From positions 2,661,001-2,725,000 of the forward strand of contig JAKULF010000006.1 in the NCBI GenBank assembly GCA_022661535.1: 64,000 bases of DNA, given 5' to 3'. The DNA comes from Eutypa lata (taxonomy: Eukaryota > Ascomycota > Sordariomycetes > Xylariales > Diatrypaceae). The position numbers were made by a program, and so were the translations under genes. Under the pieces are notes generated by a model, which was not told where the DNA came from, made no database searches, and saw nothing but the letters and a program-made list of their open reading frames with translations. Positions 49,401-59,600 of this stretch are shown here, piece after piece. Positions within the stretch are counted from its first letter, which is position 1. Each line of letters opens with the position of its first letter.

Positions 49401-52400
49401 TATCTTGTGATGACGAGAAGCGAGGCATGAAGCTGGATTTGTCTAATATCTGGGCAGAGGTCGACCACGTCGAGGCTCGAGGATTGTTCTTTCTGTGTTC
49501 CCAGTCGCGGAGAGTCAGACATTTCGCAATCACTGTGCTCCGTCTCATTGCTGAGTTCGATGCAGCACTAGGAAAGAGTGGGGCACAGGAGAACGACAGC
49601 CCTCGTCTTATTGACGTTCTAGAAAATGATTCGATGCAGGTAATGAACTTCAGGGATGAACACTTGTCAGTGGCGGAGAGGAGTCGACTACAGAGGCATA
49701 TACAGAATACCAACAAAGGCGCTCTGATCGAACTATGTACAAACGACGCAACATACGATGCAACTCTCTGGTTCAAGATCTTCCCTAACCTCATCAAGGT
49801 TGCGTATGACCGGTGCCCATTTACTGTCGCTATTGGTCGTGATCTCGTTTGCAACAGAATACTTCAGATGTATAAGAGTATTGTGCAGCTGGCAGAACCT
49901 AGCAGGGGAGCTAATCAATACGGACCAGAACCTGGCAGTTCTGGTTACAGGGGCAGGACACCAATGACGCAACCAAACGTGCTGATCGAACAGTTCAAGC
50001 TATACCTGACGTTCGCCTGTACAACCCTTGCTGACACTGGCTATGGTCCGAATGGAGGCTCGCAGGCTGGTCAACATTTGCGGAAAACATCAAAGTCGTC
50101 CGATAATATCGGCTCGGCAAGGATGCTATTCAAAATTCTAAACCCATTGCTGTTAGTCACATCGGCTTCTGTTCGCGAGGCAGTCGTTTCTGCTCTCGGA
50201 TCAATCAATATCAATATTTATCGCCCGCTGCTTGAAGAGCTGCAAGGCCAAGGGGCTCGCTGTAATGAAGAAGCCCGAGCACGATTTCATCAGCGCGTCA
50301 ACAGCGGTCCACGTCGAAACAGAAAGATGGATCTCCTTAGGACAGAGCTCACTCATGTGTACCAGCTAACCTCTCCCTTTCTTAAAGACCCCCAAGTCTA
50401 CCAGGATGAATGGATCTTAAACTACCTCTGTGGATACACGAAGGACCTGAAACTCTTCCTTATGGATGGTGAAGTGCAAATGGACTGGGAATTTCAGAGG
50501 CTGCGACGGCATTATTGCGGCCTCATGGAAGAACTCTTTGAGGGCATTAATCGCACAGACGACCCCTCGCGCTGGATGACCTTTGAATCTAGAAAGTCTT
50601 CTTTCGCCTTGATGGAAGAATGGTGTGGGTTCTCACCAAATCAGCCACAGATTCGCCAGCGAGAAGATACCATGAGAAAGTCTATCATTGACCGACAATC
50701 CCTTGGAGAACAAACAACTGCCACAGCTGCCATGGAGATCGAAAAGCGGAATCTCAGAACAACTGCCTTGAGCGCTATGGCGGCTCTCTGCGCCGGGCCA
50801 ATCAGCGTGACGACAGAAAGCGGCGCTATTCTCCAGTTCGATGTGAGGCGAATACTTGCTTGGGTGGAATCCATCTTCAACTCGGGTAGCGACCGGATCA
50901 ATATCCTTGGGAGGCGAGCATTGAAAAATCTCATCGTCTACAACCAGGAGTATCCTTATTTGCTACAGCATTGTATTACGCGATGTTACATAGCAGATGT
51001 GCCAAAGGTTCTAGAGAGCTACTTTGCCGTTGTCACCGAAGTTCTCTTAGAAAATCCAGATTATCCGTGCCCATTCTGGAAATTGTTGGGACTGTGCTTG
51101 TTTACCTTGGGAAATGACCAGAGCGACATTCGGTCGAGGTCAGCACGTGTTCTTCGATCCTTAGAGGAGAGGCAGCAGACTGCTCGTAGTGCTAAGATTC
51201 GAGACTTCGATATTAGTATTACCGATAAAACCAAAGCAGTTTACAAATTGGCTCAGTTCGAGATTTCCAAAAGACTCGCAAAGCAATATCCAGAACTCGC
51301 GTTCCATATATTTTCGGAATTTGCACTCTACTTCAAGAGCCTCCAACCTTCCGCACAACGAAATGTTGTCGCGGCCATTCTGCCCTGGATTCAGACCATC
51401 GAGCTTAAACTTGATCCCAACGGGGGGCCTACGGCTCACTCCTATGTGCTTCTTGCCAATCTCCTCGAACTAACAATCAAAGCCAGCGCTGCAATGCATA
51501 ATGAAGTTCAGGCGTTATGGCAAGCTCTTGCAACGGGCCCACATCCTGGGAATGTCCGCCTTGTACTCGATTTCATCATCTCTCTCTGCTTAGAACGTCG
51601 AGAACAGAATTTTGTCGAGTATGCCAAGCAGATTGTAGTATTTCTAGCGAGCGCCCCTAGCCAGCCAGGAATCAAAGTTGTGGAGTTCTTACTCCTGCAG
51701 ATCACACCCAAGGCTATGATACCCACCGAAAAGAGAGACATCGTGCCACCACCCCCTGATATCAACCAGTTGCCTTACTGCGCCGATTTAGCAGAAGCTT
51801 TACCAGTTGGCACTAAGCAAGCGGGCTTGTCCCTTGGGCAACTATCTCTCATCTTGTTAGTGGACCTAATGGTTTCTCCCGTGCAGCTTACTGCAGAAAA
51901 TCTACCGGTCTTGTTACAGGTGGTTACCGTATTATGGGATCACTATACGCCTCTTGTGCAAGAGCAGGCCCGCGAAATGCTTGTCCACCTTATCCACGAG
52001 TTGGTAATTTCTAAAATGGATGATGCTATACCCGCAAAAATCAAGGGGTCGATTGAATCATTGATTGAAGCGATTCGGTGTCACGATCGTTCAGTAGTAT
52101 GGGGCTACGAGGATAACAACGGCAAGGTAGATGACCATGACAACAAAGTTCCACAAAGTATGGAATTCCTCACTGCAGAGGTTGTGGAAACTTTCGAGGT
52201 CACATTTCCCGGGATTAAGGAGCAGTGGAGCCGCCTGTCGCTGACTTGGGCAACTTCTTGTCCTGTGAGACATCTGGCATGCCGTTCTTTCCAGATTTTC
52301 CGTTGCATCCTGACCTCACTCGATCAACTGATGCTTGGCGACATGCTAGCGAGGCTATCCAATACGATTGCAGACGAAGACGCGGAGATCCAAACTTTCT

Positions 52401-54274
52401 CGATGGAAATCCTCACCACGCTGAAAACTCTCATTGCGAAGCTTGATCCTGACAAGTTACTCTCTTTCCCGCAGTTATTCTGGACTACGTGTGCCTGTTT
52501 AGACTCGATCAATGAACTCGAATTCCTCGAAGCGGTCGAGATGCTCAACGAGCTGCTAGACAAACTAGACTTTCATGATGCGAGTATCCGCAAGATTCTC
52601 ATGGATGGCCAACCCCCAAGGTGGGATGGATCTTTTGAAGGTGTGCAGCCTTTGCTTTATAAGGGGCTTCGGTCGTCGACATGTCTTGAAGCGACATTGC
52701 ATACCCTGGACAAACTAGTCCAGCTACCAAGCGATGGCCTTATTGGGGACGACAACAGACTTTTCTTCACAATTCTTGCGAACCTTCCAAGGTTCTTACA
52801 GGCATTGGAACAAGGGTCGATTGATGACGACACGATGGAAACTACACACATTCTATTTGCGGTTGCAGAAGCCCAAGGGTTCTCATCGATATGCGCCACT
52901 CTTCGAGCATTTATGGGAGCAAATTACAGCACGAGTAGGGAATTCACGGTGGAGCTCTTCGTGGCACTTCGTGAATTCTATCTACCAGAGCTAGACTTCA
53001 AGATGCTGACGATGCTTCTGGGATTCCTCACCAACAGTATGCCTTTGGTGAAGACCATGACATTGCGCCTACTCTGCATCATCATTCCGGAGACTGATAT
53101 GCGTAAACCCGAAATTGCTGGACATGGTTCCGACCTGATCTCACCACTGCTTCGATTGCTGCAAACTGAATTCTGCATGGAGGCGTTGGAAGTACTTGAC
53201 CATATTATGGCCTTGTCTGCGACCTCCATGGATAAGCATCATCTGCGAATGAGTGTGACACCTGCATCTTCAAAGATTATCAGAAAAGAATATGAGCGTA
53301 CGCAGACTTTATTCGGTATCCCTGAAGGATCTGGCTGGGCCATTCCAGCCCCGGCAAAGAAGACAGATGTCACCCGGGCAAACATACATGCTGCCTTCTA
53401 CATGTGCCAGGCAGATGCCGAGAATGGCGTTACAGCTGATCCAACACCAACCCCAGAGGTCGAGTTCCATGCCGACGACTACGGTTATGGCTATTTCAAT
53501 ACACCCGACCGAACAGAAACTATGATGTCAGACGAGACTCGTGGAGAGAATAATATAGGCGATCTCGTCACCAAACTAGATAGTTTAGATGATTTCTTCG
53601 ACGACATGTCTCAAGCGTCACTTAGTGAAGGCCGCTCATCTAGGACTATCACAGAATTCACAGGAGACGGCTACGAGTCCGGCACACAGCTGTACGACGA
53701 ACAAATCTTGCCGATTCTAGACCAAGCATCAAGCAATACCTCCTTCCAGAATGGCTTTGTCGACCGCCCACAAGTAGTACCAAACCAGAGCGGCGGTACG
53801 AATATCATGAATCCCGGTGCCTTCCACATGGGAAATAGCCCCGGTTTAGCCGTCAGACCCGGGATGCACCTACGCTCCGTGACCTCGCCCTCGGCACCGG
53901 CGTCGTACCAGGCGCAGCTCAGCAACGGCGACCTGACCTCGGACGAAGAGCTGACCGAAGACCTCTTCTCGGACGGCGACGAGGACCGGCCGGGGCCCAG
54001 TCCGCCACCAGGGCTCGCCAGCGGGCCTCCTAGCAGCGAGAACTCGTTCTCTCTCGAAAACATGATCAAACCACGAAAATCCTCCGCAAGGACACACCTG
54101 CGACGGCTCACGGGCGGCAAGTCTAAGGAGGCCGACAGACAGCGCGACCTCTTCCGGGCGGCGCAGCAGTCGTCGCCCCAGGTGCCGAAGGTGCCGAACT
54201 CGTTCCTGCAGCAGCAACAGCAGTACGAGAAGCCTCCTAATAATAATAATAATGTACCAGGAGACATGCTCTGA
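46427..54274 (+). CDS. TAO3: Furry-family cell morphogenesis protein (Tao3/Pag1/Mor2)
   Basis: Very large scaffold protein, 2615 aa from the first in-frame ATG, with no intron over 7.8 kb. Family members (yeast Tao3/Pag1, fission yeast Mor2, animal Furry) bind the Mob2-Cbk1/Orb6 NDR kinase at growth sites and direct polarity and cell separation. The N-terminal 230 residues are Ser/Pro-rich with His runs. The conserved N-terminal domain starts near residue 251 (KTVGEYALHVLLSSFVAHAEEKL). Helical HEAT-like repeats follow to about residue 2300. The C-terminal 300 residues are acidic and Gln/Asn-rich, ending in a poly-Asn stretch. The frame is open 48 codons upstream without ATG. A 4-nt exon (46089-46092, ATGG) spliced to 46342 would add a phase-correct N-terminus of about 30 residues. 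It is convergent with DIM1. Confidence 0.93.
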   Translation: MSFSPPLLTTPSRYLVPSQTLPDHLQEPLKFSPRRAQSPNNHDDSSGSGSGGDGWEDTIRPVNLTPSALRAVAHSRESSLEKLQSGAGLAGIPESPQSTPSSASISARTAASRQVVAGIFERVIDPKAAATYGHHRQTSIVHGIQHSRNGSSSSSPLSPQIIAAAGVGLLTDRPEIHAMNRMELDSSLGSRPPTAMSGTTAVNAASNGHESTSSSVTDGTLTQKKLERIQSKTGRDHAHHHSHSSRHRKDDLKTVGEYALHVLLSSFVAHAEEKLNECITVPFDPEPQIERICGPGADPVFDQFITALGHIAKQKPKPLIDFIMLWRKHKSEAANDARNQLQQSKAQPPGAGLTRRNTEPVQVIMEKVSSESTGSNGPATLAAKQEYVSQADRRSVISIYILCRVLLEVIRTSSLSCITLEMMDKLEGIIFLQLKIADTEQLAASPLKSANWNLFTQLLGAMSEINFASVTERFIADLQNLQQDLASRGPTSGKADLEGQMVLVLGGMRHLRLNIETDEGWDQTCDFLTSLGRLFSRSHGQRVKSAFCEALDTLLLPIAANASNSHLTHPKWGEVISNVSPRLAQMFVKPRHWASAFPLTATMLCVSPPDNGNNQWLQLVRPLQPRLKDRTFRFLCLQVISRLLWTYLYRTNDTAAGVTRKLDEVMQLVLPPTKRTFTPTDISPTSPLIQILRFIGYKYPEYCCKNIIFPLINAELFSSNKELKVEQLDPDRMVIGIRAFLAIMSDLEKGEHGRPPFPLAYPTQGPTDRPLPNSPSTASTSSVLPSSPLTPSKDDSLSRPVQLSALSEGARGYYKRFSEILGKITIICDNTFGGQAALDEKFNSPGPKTPITETFNFARRDEHPSPAEQKQAFYELLHVAVQALPRCPAADIPFNPLINLLCTGTAHVQYNIAESSAQSLKSIARHSHAHRVTMGFARFIFNFDDRYSTMSDGGMLGPSHIENTLRLYVELLQIWRDEIRQKTKDASSDSGVSCDDEKRGMKLDLSNIWAEVDHVEARGLFFLCSQSRRVRHFAITVLRLIAEFDAALGKSGAQENDSPRLIDVLENDSMQVMNFRDEHLSVAERSRLQRHIQNTNKGALIELCTNDATYDATLWFKIFPNLIKVAYDRCPFTVAIGRDLVCNRILQMYKSIVQLAEPSRGANQYGPEPGSSGYRGRTPMTQPNVLIEQFKLYLTFACTTLADTGYGPNGGSQAGQHLRKTSKSSDNIGSARMLFKILNPLLLVTSASVREAVVSALGSININIYRPLLEELQGQGARCNEEARARFHQRVNSGPRRNRKMDLLRTELTHVYQLTSPFLKDPQVYQDEWILNYLCGYTKDLKLFLMDGEVQMDWEFQRLRRHYCGLMEELFEGINRTDDPSRWMTFESRKSSFALMEEWCGFSPNQPQIRQREDTMRKSIIDRQSLGEQTTATAAMEIEKRNLRTTALSAMAALCAGPISVTTESGAILQFDVRRILAWVESIFNSGSDRINILGRRALKNLIVYNQEYPYLLQHCITRCYIADVPKVLESYFAVVTEVLLENPDYPCPFWKLLGLCLFTLGNDQSDIRSRSARVLRSLEERQQTARSAKIRDFDISITDKTKAVYKLAQFEISKRLAKQYPELAFHIFSEFALYFKSLQPSAQRNVVAAILPWIQTIELKLDPNGGPTAHSYVLLANLLELTIKASAAMHNEVQALWQALATGPHPGNVRLVLDFIISLCLERREQNFVEYAKQIVVFLASAPSQPGIKVVEFLLLQITPKAMIPTEKRDIVPPPPDINQLPYCADLAEALPVGTKQAGLSLGQLSLILLVDLMVSPVQLTAENLPVLLQVVTVLWDHYTPLVQEQAREMLVHLIHELVISKMDDAIPAKIKGSIESLIEAIRCHDRSVVWGYEDNNGKVDDHDNKVPQSMEFLTAEVVETFEVTFPGIKEQWSRLSLTWATSCPVRHLACRSFQIFRCILTSLDQLMLGDMLARLSNTIADEDAEIQTFSMEILTTLKTLIAKLDPDKLLSFPQLFWTTCACLDSINELEFLEAVEMLNELLDKLDFHDASIRKILMDGQPPRWDGSFEGVQPLLYKGLRSSTCLEATLHTLDKLVQLPSDGLIGDDNRLFFTILANLPRFLQALEQGSIDDDTMETTHILFAVAEAQGFSSICATLRAFMGANYSTSREFTVELFVALREFYLPELDFKMLTMLLGFLTNSMPLVKTMTLRLLCIIIPETDMRKPEIAGHGSDLISPLLRLLQTEFCMEALEVLDHIMALSATSMDKHHLRMSVTPASSKIIRKEYERTQTLFGIPEGSGWAIPAPAKKTDVTRANIHAAFYMCQADAENGVTADPTPTPEVEFHADDYGYGYFNTPDRTETMMSDETRGENNIGDLVTKLDSLDDFFDDMSQASLSEGRSSRTITEFTGDGYESGTQLYDEQILPILDQASSNTSFQNGFVDRPQVVPNQSGGTNIMNPGAFHMGNSPGLAVRPGMHLRSVTSPSAPASYQAQLSNGDLTSDEELTEDLFSDGDEDRPGPSPPPGLASGPPSSENSFSLENMIKPRKSSARTHLRRLTGGKSKEADRQRDLFRAAQQSSPQVPKVPNSFLQQQQQYEKPPNNNNNVPGDML

Positions 54275-55361
54275 TGATGTCGTCCCACACTGTTACTATT
54301 ACTACTACGTGTTACATGACCCCTTTTACGTATGAGATGTTTGGGATGGATGAGATGAAATGGAAAGAATGAAAGGGTAATAGGGAAAGGGGGGAAAATG
54401 TGGCAACGCACATAACCATACATGTATACTTGTACAGCATATCCATGTGGAGTCACCACAGGAAAAAAAAAGAAAGAAATAGAAAACGATGTACACGTGT
54501 ATTTATTTATTGATTGAGATGGGATGGATGAAATGTAAACTAGAGACGGTCGTATCATTATCAGTATGTAACTAGAATTTGGTCGCTGATTAGACGCCAA
54601 GGGATTTATTATCATGATGGTCATGTTATCTATGGATATGTCTTTACGATGTGGCCTCTTGGGATTGGCGCTTACTACGAGGGAATTGCAAGCCGAAAGG
54701 GGTCCCTAAATGTACCATGCCTAAATATATGTCTTGTCTATCTTACCATTGTGAACGAGACGGGGCATGTCAGAGAACGAACAGCTTTCGACAGCGTTTT
54801 TCCATGTGCAGAACTTAACTTGACCAGACAAACCAGTCACGAAACCTACCATAGCCAAGCAAGCTGAGACTCCACTCAGAATAGGTAGTGTGAAGCTAGT
54901 AAGTCCGTCTTGGAGAGCTCAGGGGCGGAGCGGAAGAACAAATTCGTGCCTAAAGCGTGCGTGAGGGTATCACTGTGGTCTTGAGGAAAACAGAGCATTA
55001 GCATCTTCTGGTTCGTGATCATGATTCATTAGCTTTGTGAGACCAACCCTAACATATCCATCTATCCGTCCATCCATTCCTCTCGTCATGCGAAAAGCTA
55101 CGAGCATTCTTCTGATGGTGCCTTATGCATACGTATAGCCTCCCCCACTGCCCCCACTGATCTCAAGTGTCGCGGAGAGTCAGCTACTCACTCAGTCAGT
55201 CGGTCCGTCTGTCCCTATTCTGTTCTTTTCTTTCTTTCTTTCTTTCTCTCTTTCTAGAAGCCTGCACGCATTATCATAATCGCGGGACGGACAAAACCGA
55301 TGGGTGGATCGAGAACCTGGAGTGTCGGAAGAAAGGGTTTCCTGGTTTTTCTTCTTCTTTC
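54275..55361. other. Convergent intergenic region, TAO3 / DIM1
   Basis: About 1.1 kb between convergent stop codons. It should hold the 3' ends of both transcripts. The antisense open frame 53671-54624 overlaps the TAO3 end and has no motif support. A CTTT tract lies near 55225. Confidence 0.6.
55225..55254. repeat. (CTTT)n microsatellite
   Basis: About seven CTTT units between the TAO3 and DIM1 3' ends. On the DIM1 sense strand it is a GAAA tract. Confidence 0.85.
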
Positions 55362-56031
55362 TCAGTACCGATACCGAGTAGAGTAGTCCTTGGGGCTGAC
55401 GACCAGACCGCGCCCCTTCTTGGCGCCGCGGTAGATGGTCTCGATGATATCGATCAGCTCCTGCTTGTCCTCCAGGACCCAGTTCAGCTTGTTGTTGTTT
55501 CCCGTGCCGAAATCGCACATCATGTGCTTGTTTCTGAAGAAACTAAAAGGAGACAGACAAGCATCTTAAGTCAGCAAACTATCAACGACTACCTATGCAT
55601 TTCCGTCTATTCATTCCATGGCCAGGTTACATATGTATTATAATAGGATGGACAGTCGAACGAACGAACGAACAACTTACAACATGATGGTGCACCGGTC
55701 GTACAGCTCGTACATCTGGTTGAAGTCGGGCACCTGGTCGATGTCGCAGACGTAGATGACGGCGAAGTTCTTGACCCGGTCGGCGATCCGGTATAGCACC
55801 TCGTCCTGCCGCATGCAGTCCGGGTCGTGGTCGCGCCCGAACCGGATCACCACCAGCCGCTCCTCCTCGGACAGGATCGCCTGGTCGACGTGCCAGCCCG
55901 TATTCAGATGGGGTAGTACGACGGAACCTGCACGCGTAACTAGGTGTTAGCCTCTTGCTCGCCTGCTGTTGGAAGCATCTTATAATCAAAGGAGGGAGGG
56001 GGAATGTGGGATTGGGGAAGTATATACCCAT
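55362..56031 (-). CDS. DIM1: U5 snRNP 15-kDa protein DIM1/Dib1
   Basis: Thioredoxin-fold component of the U4/U6.U5 tri-snRNP that must leave before spliceosome activation (family knowledge). Minus-strand exons are 56031-56028 (ATG plus one base), 55927-55681 and 55542-55362, with introns of 100 and 138 nt. Spliced length is 143 aa, close to the 142 of human TXNL4A. The sequence runs without gaps through VVLPHLNTGWHVDQAI, VPDFNQMYELYD, FGTGNNNKLNW and the C-terminus KDYSTRYRY. Exon 3 starts after TTTTAG, not after the nearer TTCAG, because that restores the expected FFFRNKH. Three positions differ from the usual family sequence: RFGRDHDP where RFGHDWDP is expected, and YDRCT where YDPCT is expected. 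Codons are strongly GC-rich. It is divergent from URB1. Confidence 0.95.
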
Positions 56032-56645
56032 TGTCTCAAATAGGCAGATAAAGCCGTAGTAATAGAATTAGGTGTATTTATATGCTGCCGCGTTGCTTTG
56101 CTTTGCCGATGCTCGTTATCAGAAGACGTCAAATGTGCGGTTGAAAAGGCGATCAGGCGATGAATGTTGTAAAAGGATGATGTAAGTAAAGCCGCTTGAA
56201 GGAATCCCGAGGCTGATGCTCAGAAGCTGGAGGATGGAGCACGGACCAGAAAGTGTAAACCACTAACTAACACTAGCCGGTATCCTTGCATAACGCTAAA
56301 CTTTAAATCTTATAGTGGTCAGGGTAGGAAAAGCGGTCAGTATCAACAGTATAACTTTTTTCTGGAGCTCCAGTCCGGCTTCAACTTGCGCCTGATAACG
56401 ATAAGGATTCTTAGAGGACCAGATTACAGAAGTACCTTCTAGCAATATTAAAGCTGTGGAGTACATTCAGAGAATGAAGATGAGATAAAGATTCAGTGAA
56501 TAAGCATAGCGAATAGCCTGCCTACCCATTACAATACCGATGCGAACGAACCGGACCTTATATTCGACGTATGGTAGAGGAGAATTGGGTGTCCTAAGCT
56601 ACTAGCAGATAATGCGCCCGGGGTAACCAACGAATTATATATACA
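56032..56645. promoter_or_regulatory. Shared divergent promoter of DIM1 and URB1
   Basis: The 614 nt between the DIM1 and URB1 start codons must contain both promoters and leaders. A TATATATA-like stretch lies only a few bases before the URB1 ATG (56635-56643), probably leader and not TATA box. No specific operator is recognised. Confidence 0.6.
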
Positions 56646-59600
56646 ATGGTGAAGCGCAAGCCGTATGGTGAAGGCGCACATGCCGGGAAGCGACAAAAGA
56701 CTTCCCATGCCCACGAGGCACCCACGTCCGAAGATGTCCATACCTCGAGACAACTGCGCCAGCTGCTGAGCTTCGAGCAAGATCTCCGCCAATCGAGACA
56801 CGGCCTCCAATCGTTCAAGATCCTCCTCGACAGCATCGTCAACGGCGAAGATGGAAGCTCCGAGAAGCAGGAGATGGTGGTCGAATACCTCGAAGCCGTC
56901 AAGCCAAGGGAGCGGGAGGACGAAGTACCGGTATATCTTCCAGACCTGATGGAGACGTGGGGCATGGCTTCGCAGATGAGCAATGAGAACGTCATGTCTG
57001 CCGTCGCCGTGGTGCTGGCTTTGCTGCTTAGGGTTATCTCTGCGAACGTAAATCTGGTCCCGTATGGTCTAGGTATATGTCGTACCCTGCTCCAGAAGCG
57101 TCAGCAAGAACTTATTGCCAAGAATCTGTCGGCCGATAAAGGCAAAGACTTTATAATATCCCCTACGTTAAGACTGCTCAGAGAGGCCACCTCCCTAGAT
57201 GGCGGCACTCTAGCGGCCCCTATATTTAGAGCAAGGAATAATACGTTCAAGTCGTTGGCTAGGAATATGGGTCTCCGGTATCTAGGAGAAGGCATAGAAG
57301 ACACCAAGAGGCCCTCGGTCAGAACTAATGCGATACAATTCCTGTTGAGCAGTCTCCGTCTCCTACATGTGGAAGCAAAGAGAGATCTACTGTTGCAAAA
57401 AGATGTAGTGGCGGCTCTGATGAGGCATCTAAGGGACGACCCACCTCACTTATTATACGCAATTCTCGATACTTTACGAGCCTGTGTTGTTCTTGACAAG
57501 AAGCTGTCCAAGGATGTTAAGATCAAATTACTCAATTCGCACTCGCTGACACGGATAGCGTCCCTTTATGGATACTCGCACGATAAAGCTGAATCTAAAG
57601 ATACCTCGGGAGCCGATCGTCCGTCAGTTGAGGAGGCAGCCCATGGGTTTTTAATCGCCGCATGCACCGACCCGGCTGCTGGCATTCTACGGTCGCAGCA
57701 TGGGTACTATCCGGAAGGCATTAACCCCGATTCCCTCTTACTCGGAACAAATTATACCAATTCGGTCGATTTTGGCATCGACAGTATTCCCTGGATGAAC
57801 AAATTCGAAGATGATGTGCCGGTGCGGAATTCCCTGTTGGCTGAGTTCATCCAGACCCTGCGGCCGTGGTCCAACACGAAACAGAGTGAGCTCCTCATCA
57901 CAATATTTGAGGCTGCACCAGAGCTAGTCGCGCAGTACTTCTCTCATAAGAAATCCTTCTCCTTTGAACCTAAACTATCGGCCACTTGGATCGGATATGC
58001 CGCACTACTCTATAATGTGATTCAGCTGCCTATACCAGCCTATTTTGGTCACTCGAACAATTACGCACAAGCACCTCCTCCCATAGCCGTAGTAATCGGC
58101 AACATCATTCCAGCCCCAGTGACTCTGAAAGTCATGACCCGTTGTCTAGCTAACAAGTCCGGTTTAATATCCTTCTATGCTATACGCATGTTGGTATTAG
58201 CCTTGCAGAAGTTAGCACGGATCTTAACAATGTATCGAGAAGCGTCTTCTTCGGAAGACTCCCTCTGGAATGAAGCAGCGCGGCGTCTTATCGATGATTT
58301 CTACCAGAGCATACCAGATATCAAGGATATCATCAGTCATTATCGCACAATATCGGACGATGACCTACTTCAACGGGAGGCTACTAGCCGTTTACTACTA
58401 CTGTACTACGAGGTCATCCCACAGCTCGCCCTCCGGGCCAAATTTGACGTTTCACCTATGCTTCTCGCCTCTATCCAGAAAGTCGAAGCATCCAATGGTA
58501 CAGGAGAGGATAGCGTCATGGCTCTGATGGAACTTGAGCACCTTTGTACCCTTGCTAGGTATTCTCCTGGCATGCGCTGGTTTGCGCGGACTCCTGGTGC
58601 CTCAACCTCTCCCTTCACGACCTTGTTGAGACTCTGTGTGCACAAGACAATGGACACGTCTCAGGTCGAACTGACCAATGTCTTATATTCCGTCGCCGAT
58701 GAAAGTCAGTTGGTGGAGAGCAGACCGCGTAAACCGGGTCTAGCCCCCTTAATCGCAGCTCTGAGAAAGTTGGAAGACGTTGATCCTGCAATATGGAGCT
58801 TCCTAGATAACTGCGCCGAGCGTTGTGCCAGGTCCCCGATCAAGTACCTCGAAATGGTCGAAGAGCAGCTCGACAAGGCGGGCATCGGTGAAGATGAAGA
58901 GGCTGTATGCTGTCCTCTAATGATGACAATCGCAGAACAGGTTTCATTTTTCGTTGCGTCTTCCCCAGGCAAAAGCAGTCTCAAAGCGCTCGCACAGCTG
59001 CTCTCCGAATATCTCGGGTACTCGAAAGCTGCTAAAGTCAACAAAGCATTCCTAGTCGCCGCTAAGGAGTTATTCGCCGCCGGGTTCGAAGACAAGAAGA
59101 TCGCCGCCAAGCTATCCATCCCGAAGAGGTCTACTTCCGACGCAAGCAAGCAAGATGCCCAAGGTAGTGAAGATGTCGCTTCGAAGCACAGTCCAAGCAA
59201 CGGCGTAGTCAATGGGCAGTCCAACCCCACCATAACAACAAAATTCACACTGAGTCCCCAAGCCCTAGCAGAAAGGCTCGCGGTCCCCATACCTCCGAGC
59301 AAAGACAGCGCGCTCCTCAAGTGGTCGACCAAGACGCCCGAGGAGCTCGTCGAGGAGGGACACGCCGCCTCCCTGATCTGGCTGCTGTGCTCGGAGCACC
59401 CGAGCATCCGCCGCGAGGCCCTCACCAACATCGCGAAGATGGCCGCGAAGATCAAGGACGACTCGCCCACGTACGAGGACCGCGACCAGGTCTGGCTGCT
59501 GCTCATGGAGCTAGTCGAGACGGCGCGCGAGCCCATCCTCCACACCTTCACCAAAGGAGAAGAAGGGCAAGGACAAGGACAAGGACATGATGGCCTACCA

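Noticed and set aside
53671..54624. Antisense open frame of 317 codons over the TAO3 end
   Set aside because: Overlaps the coding tail of TAO3 and has no motifs or splice support.
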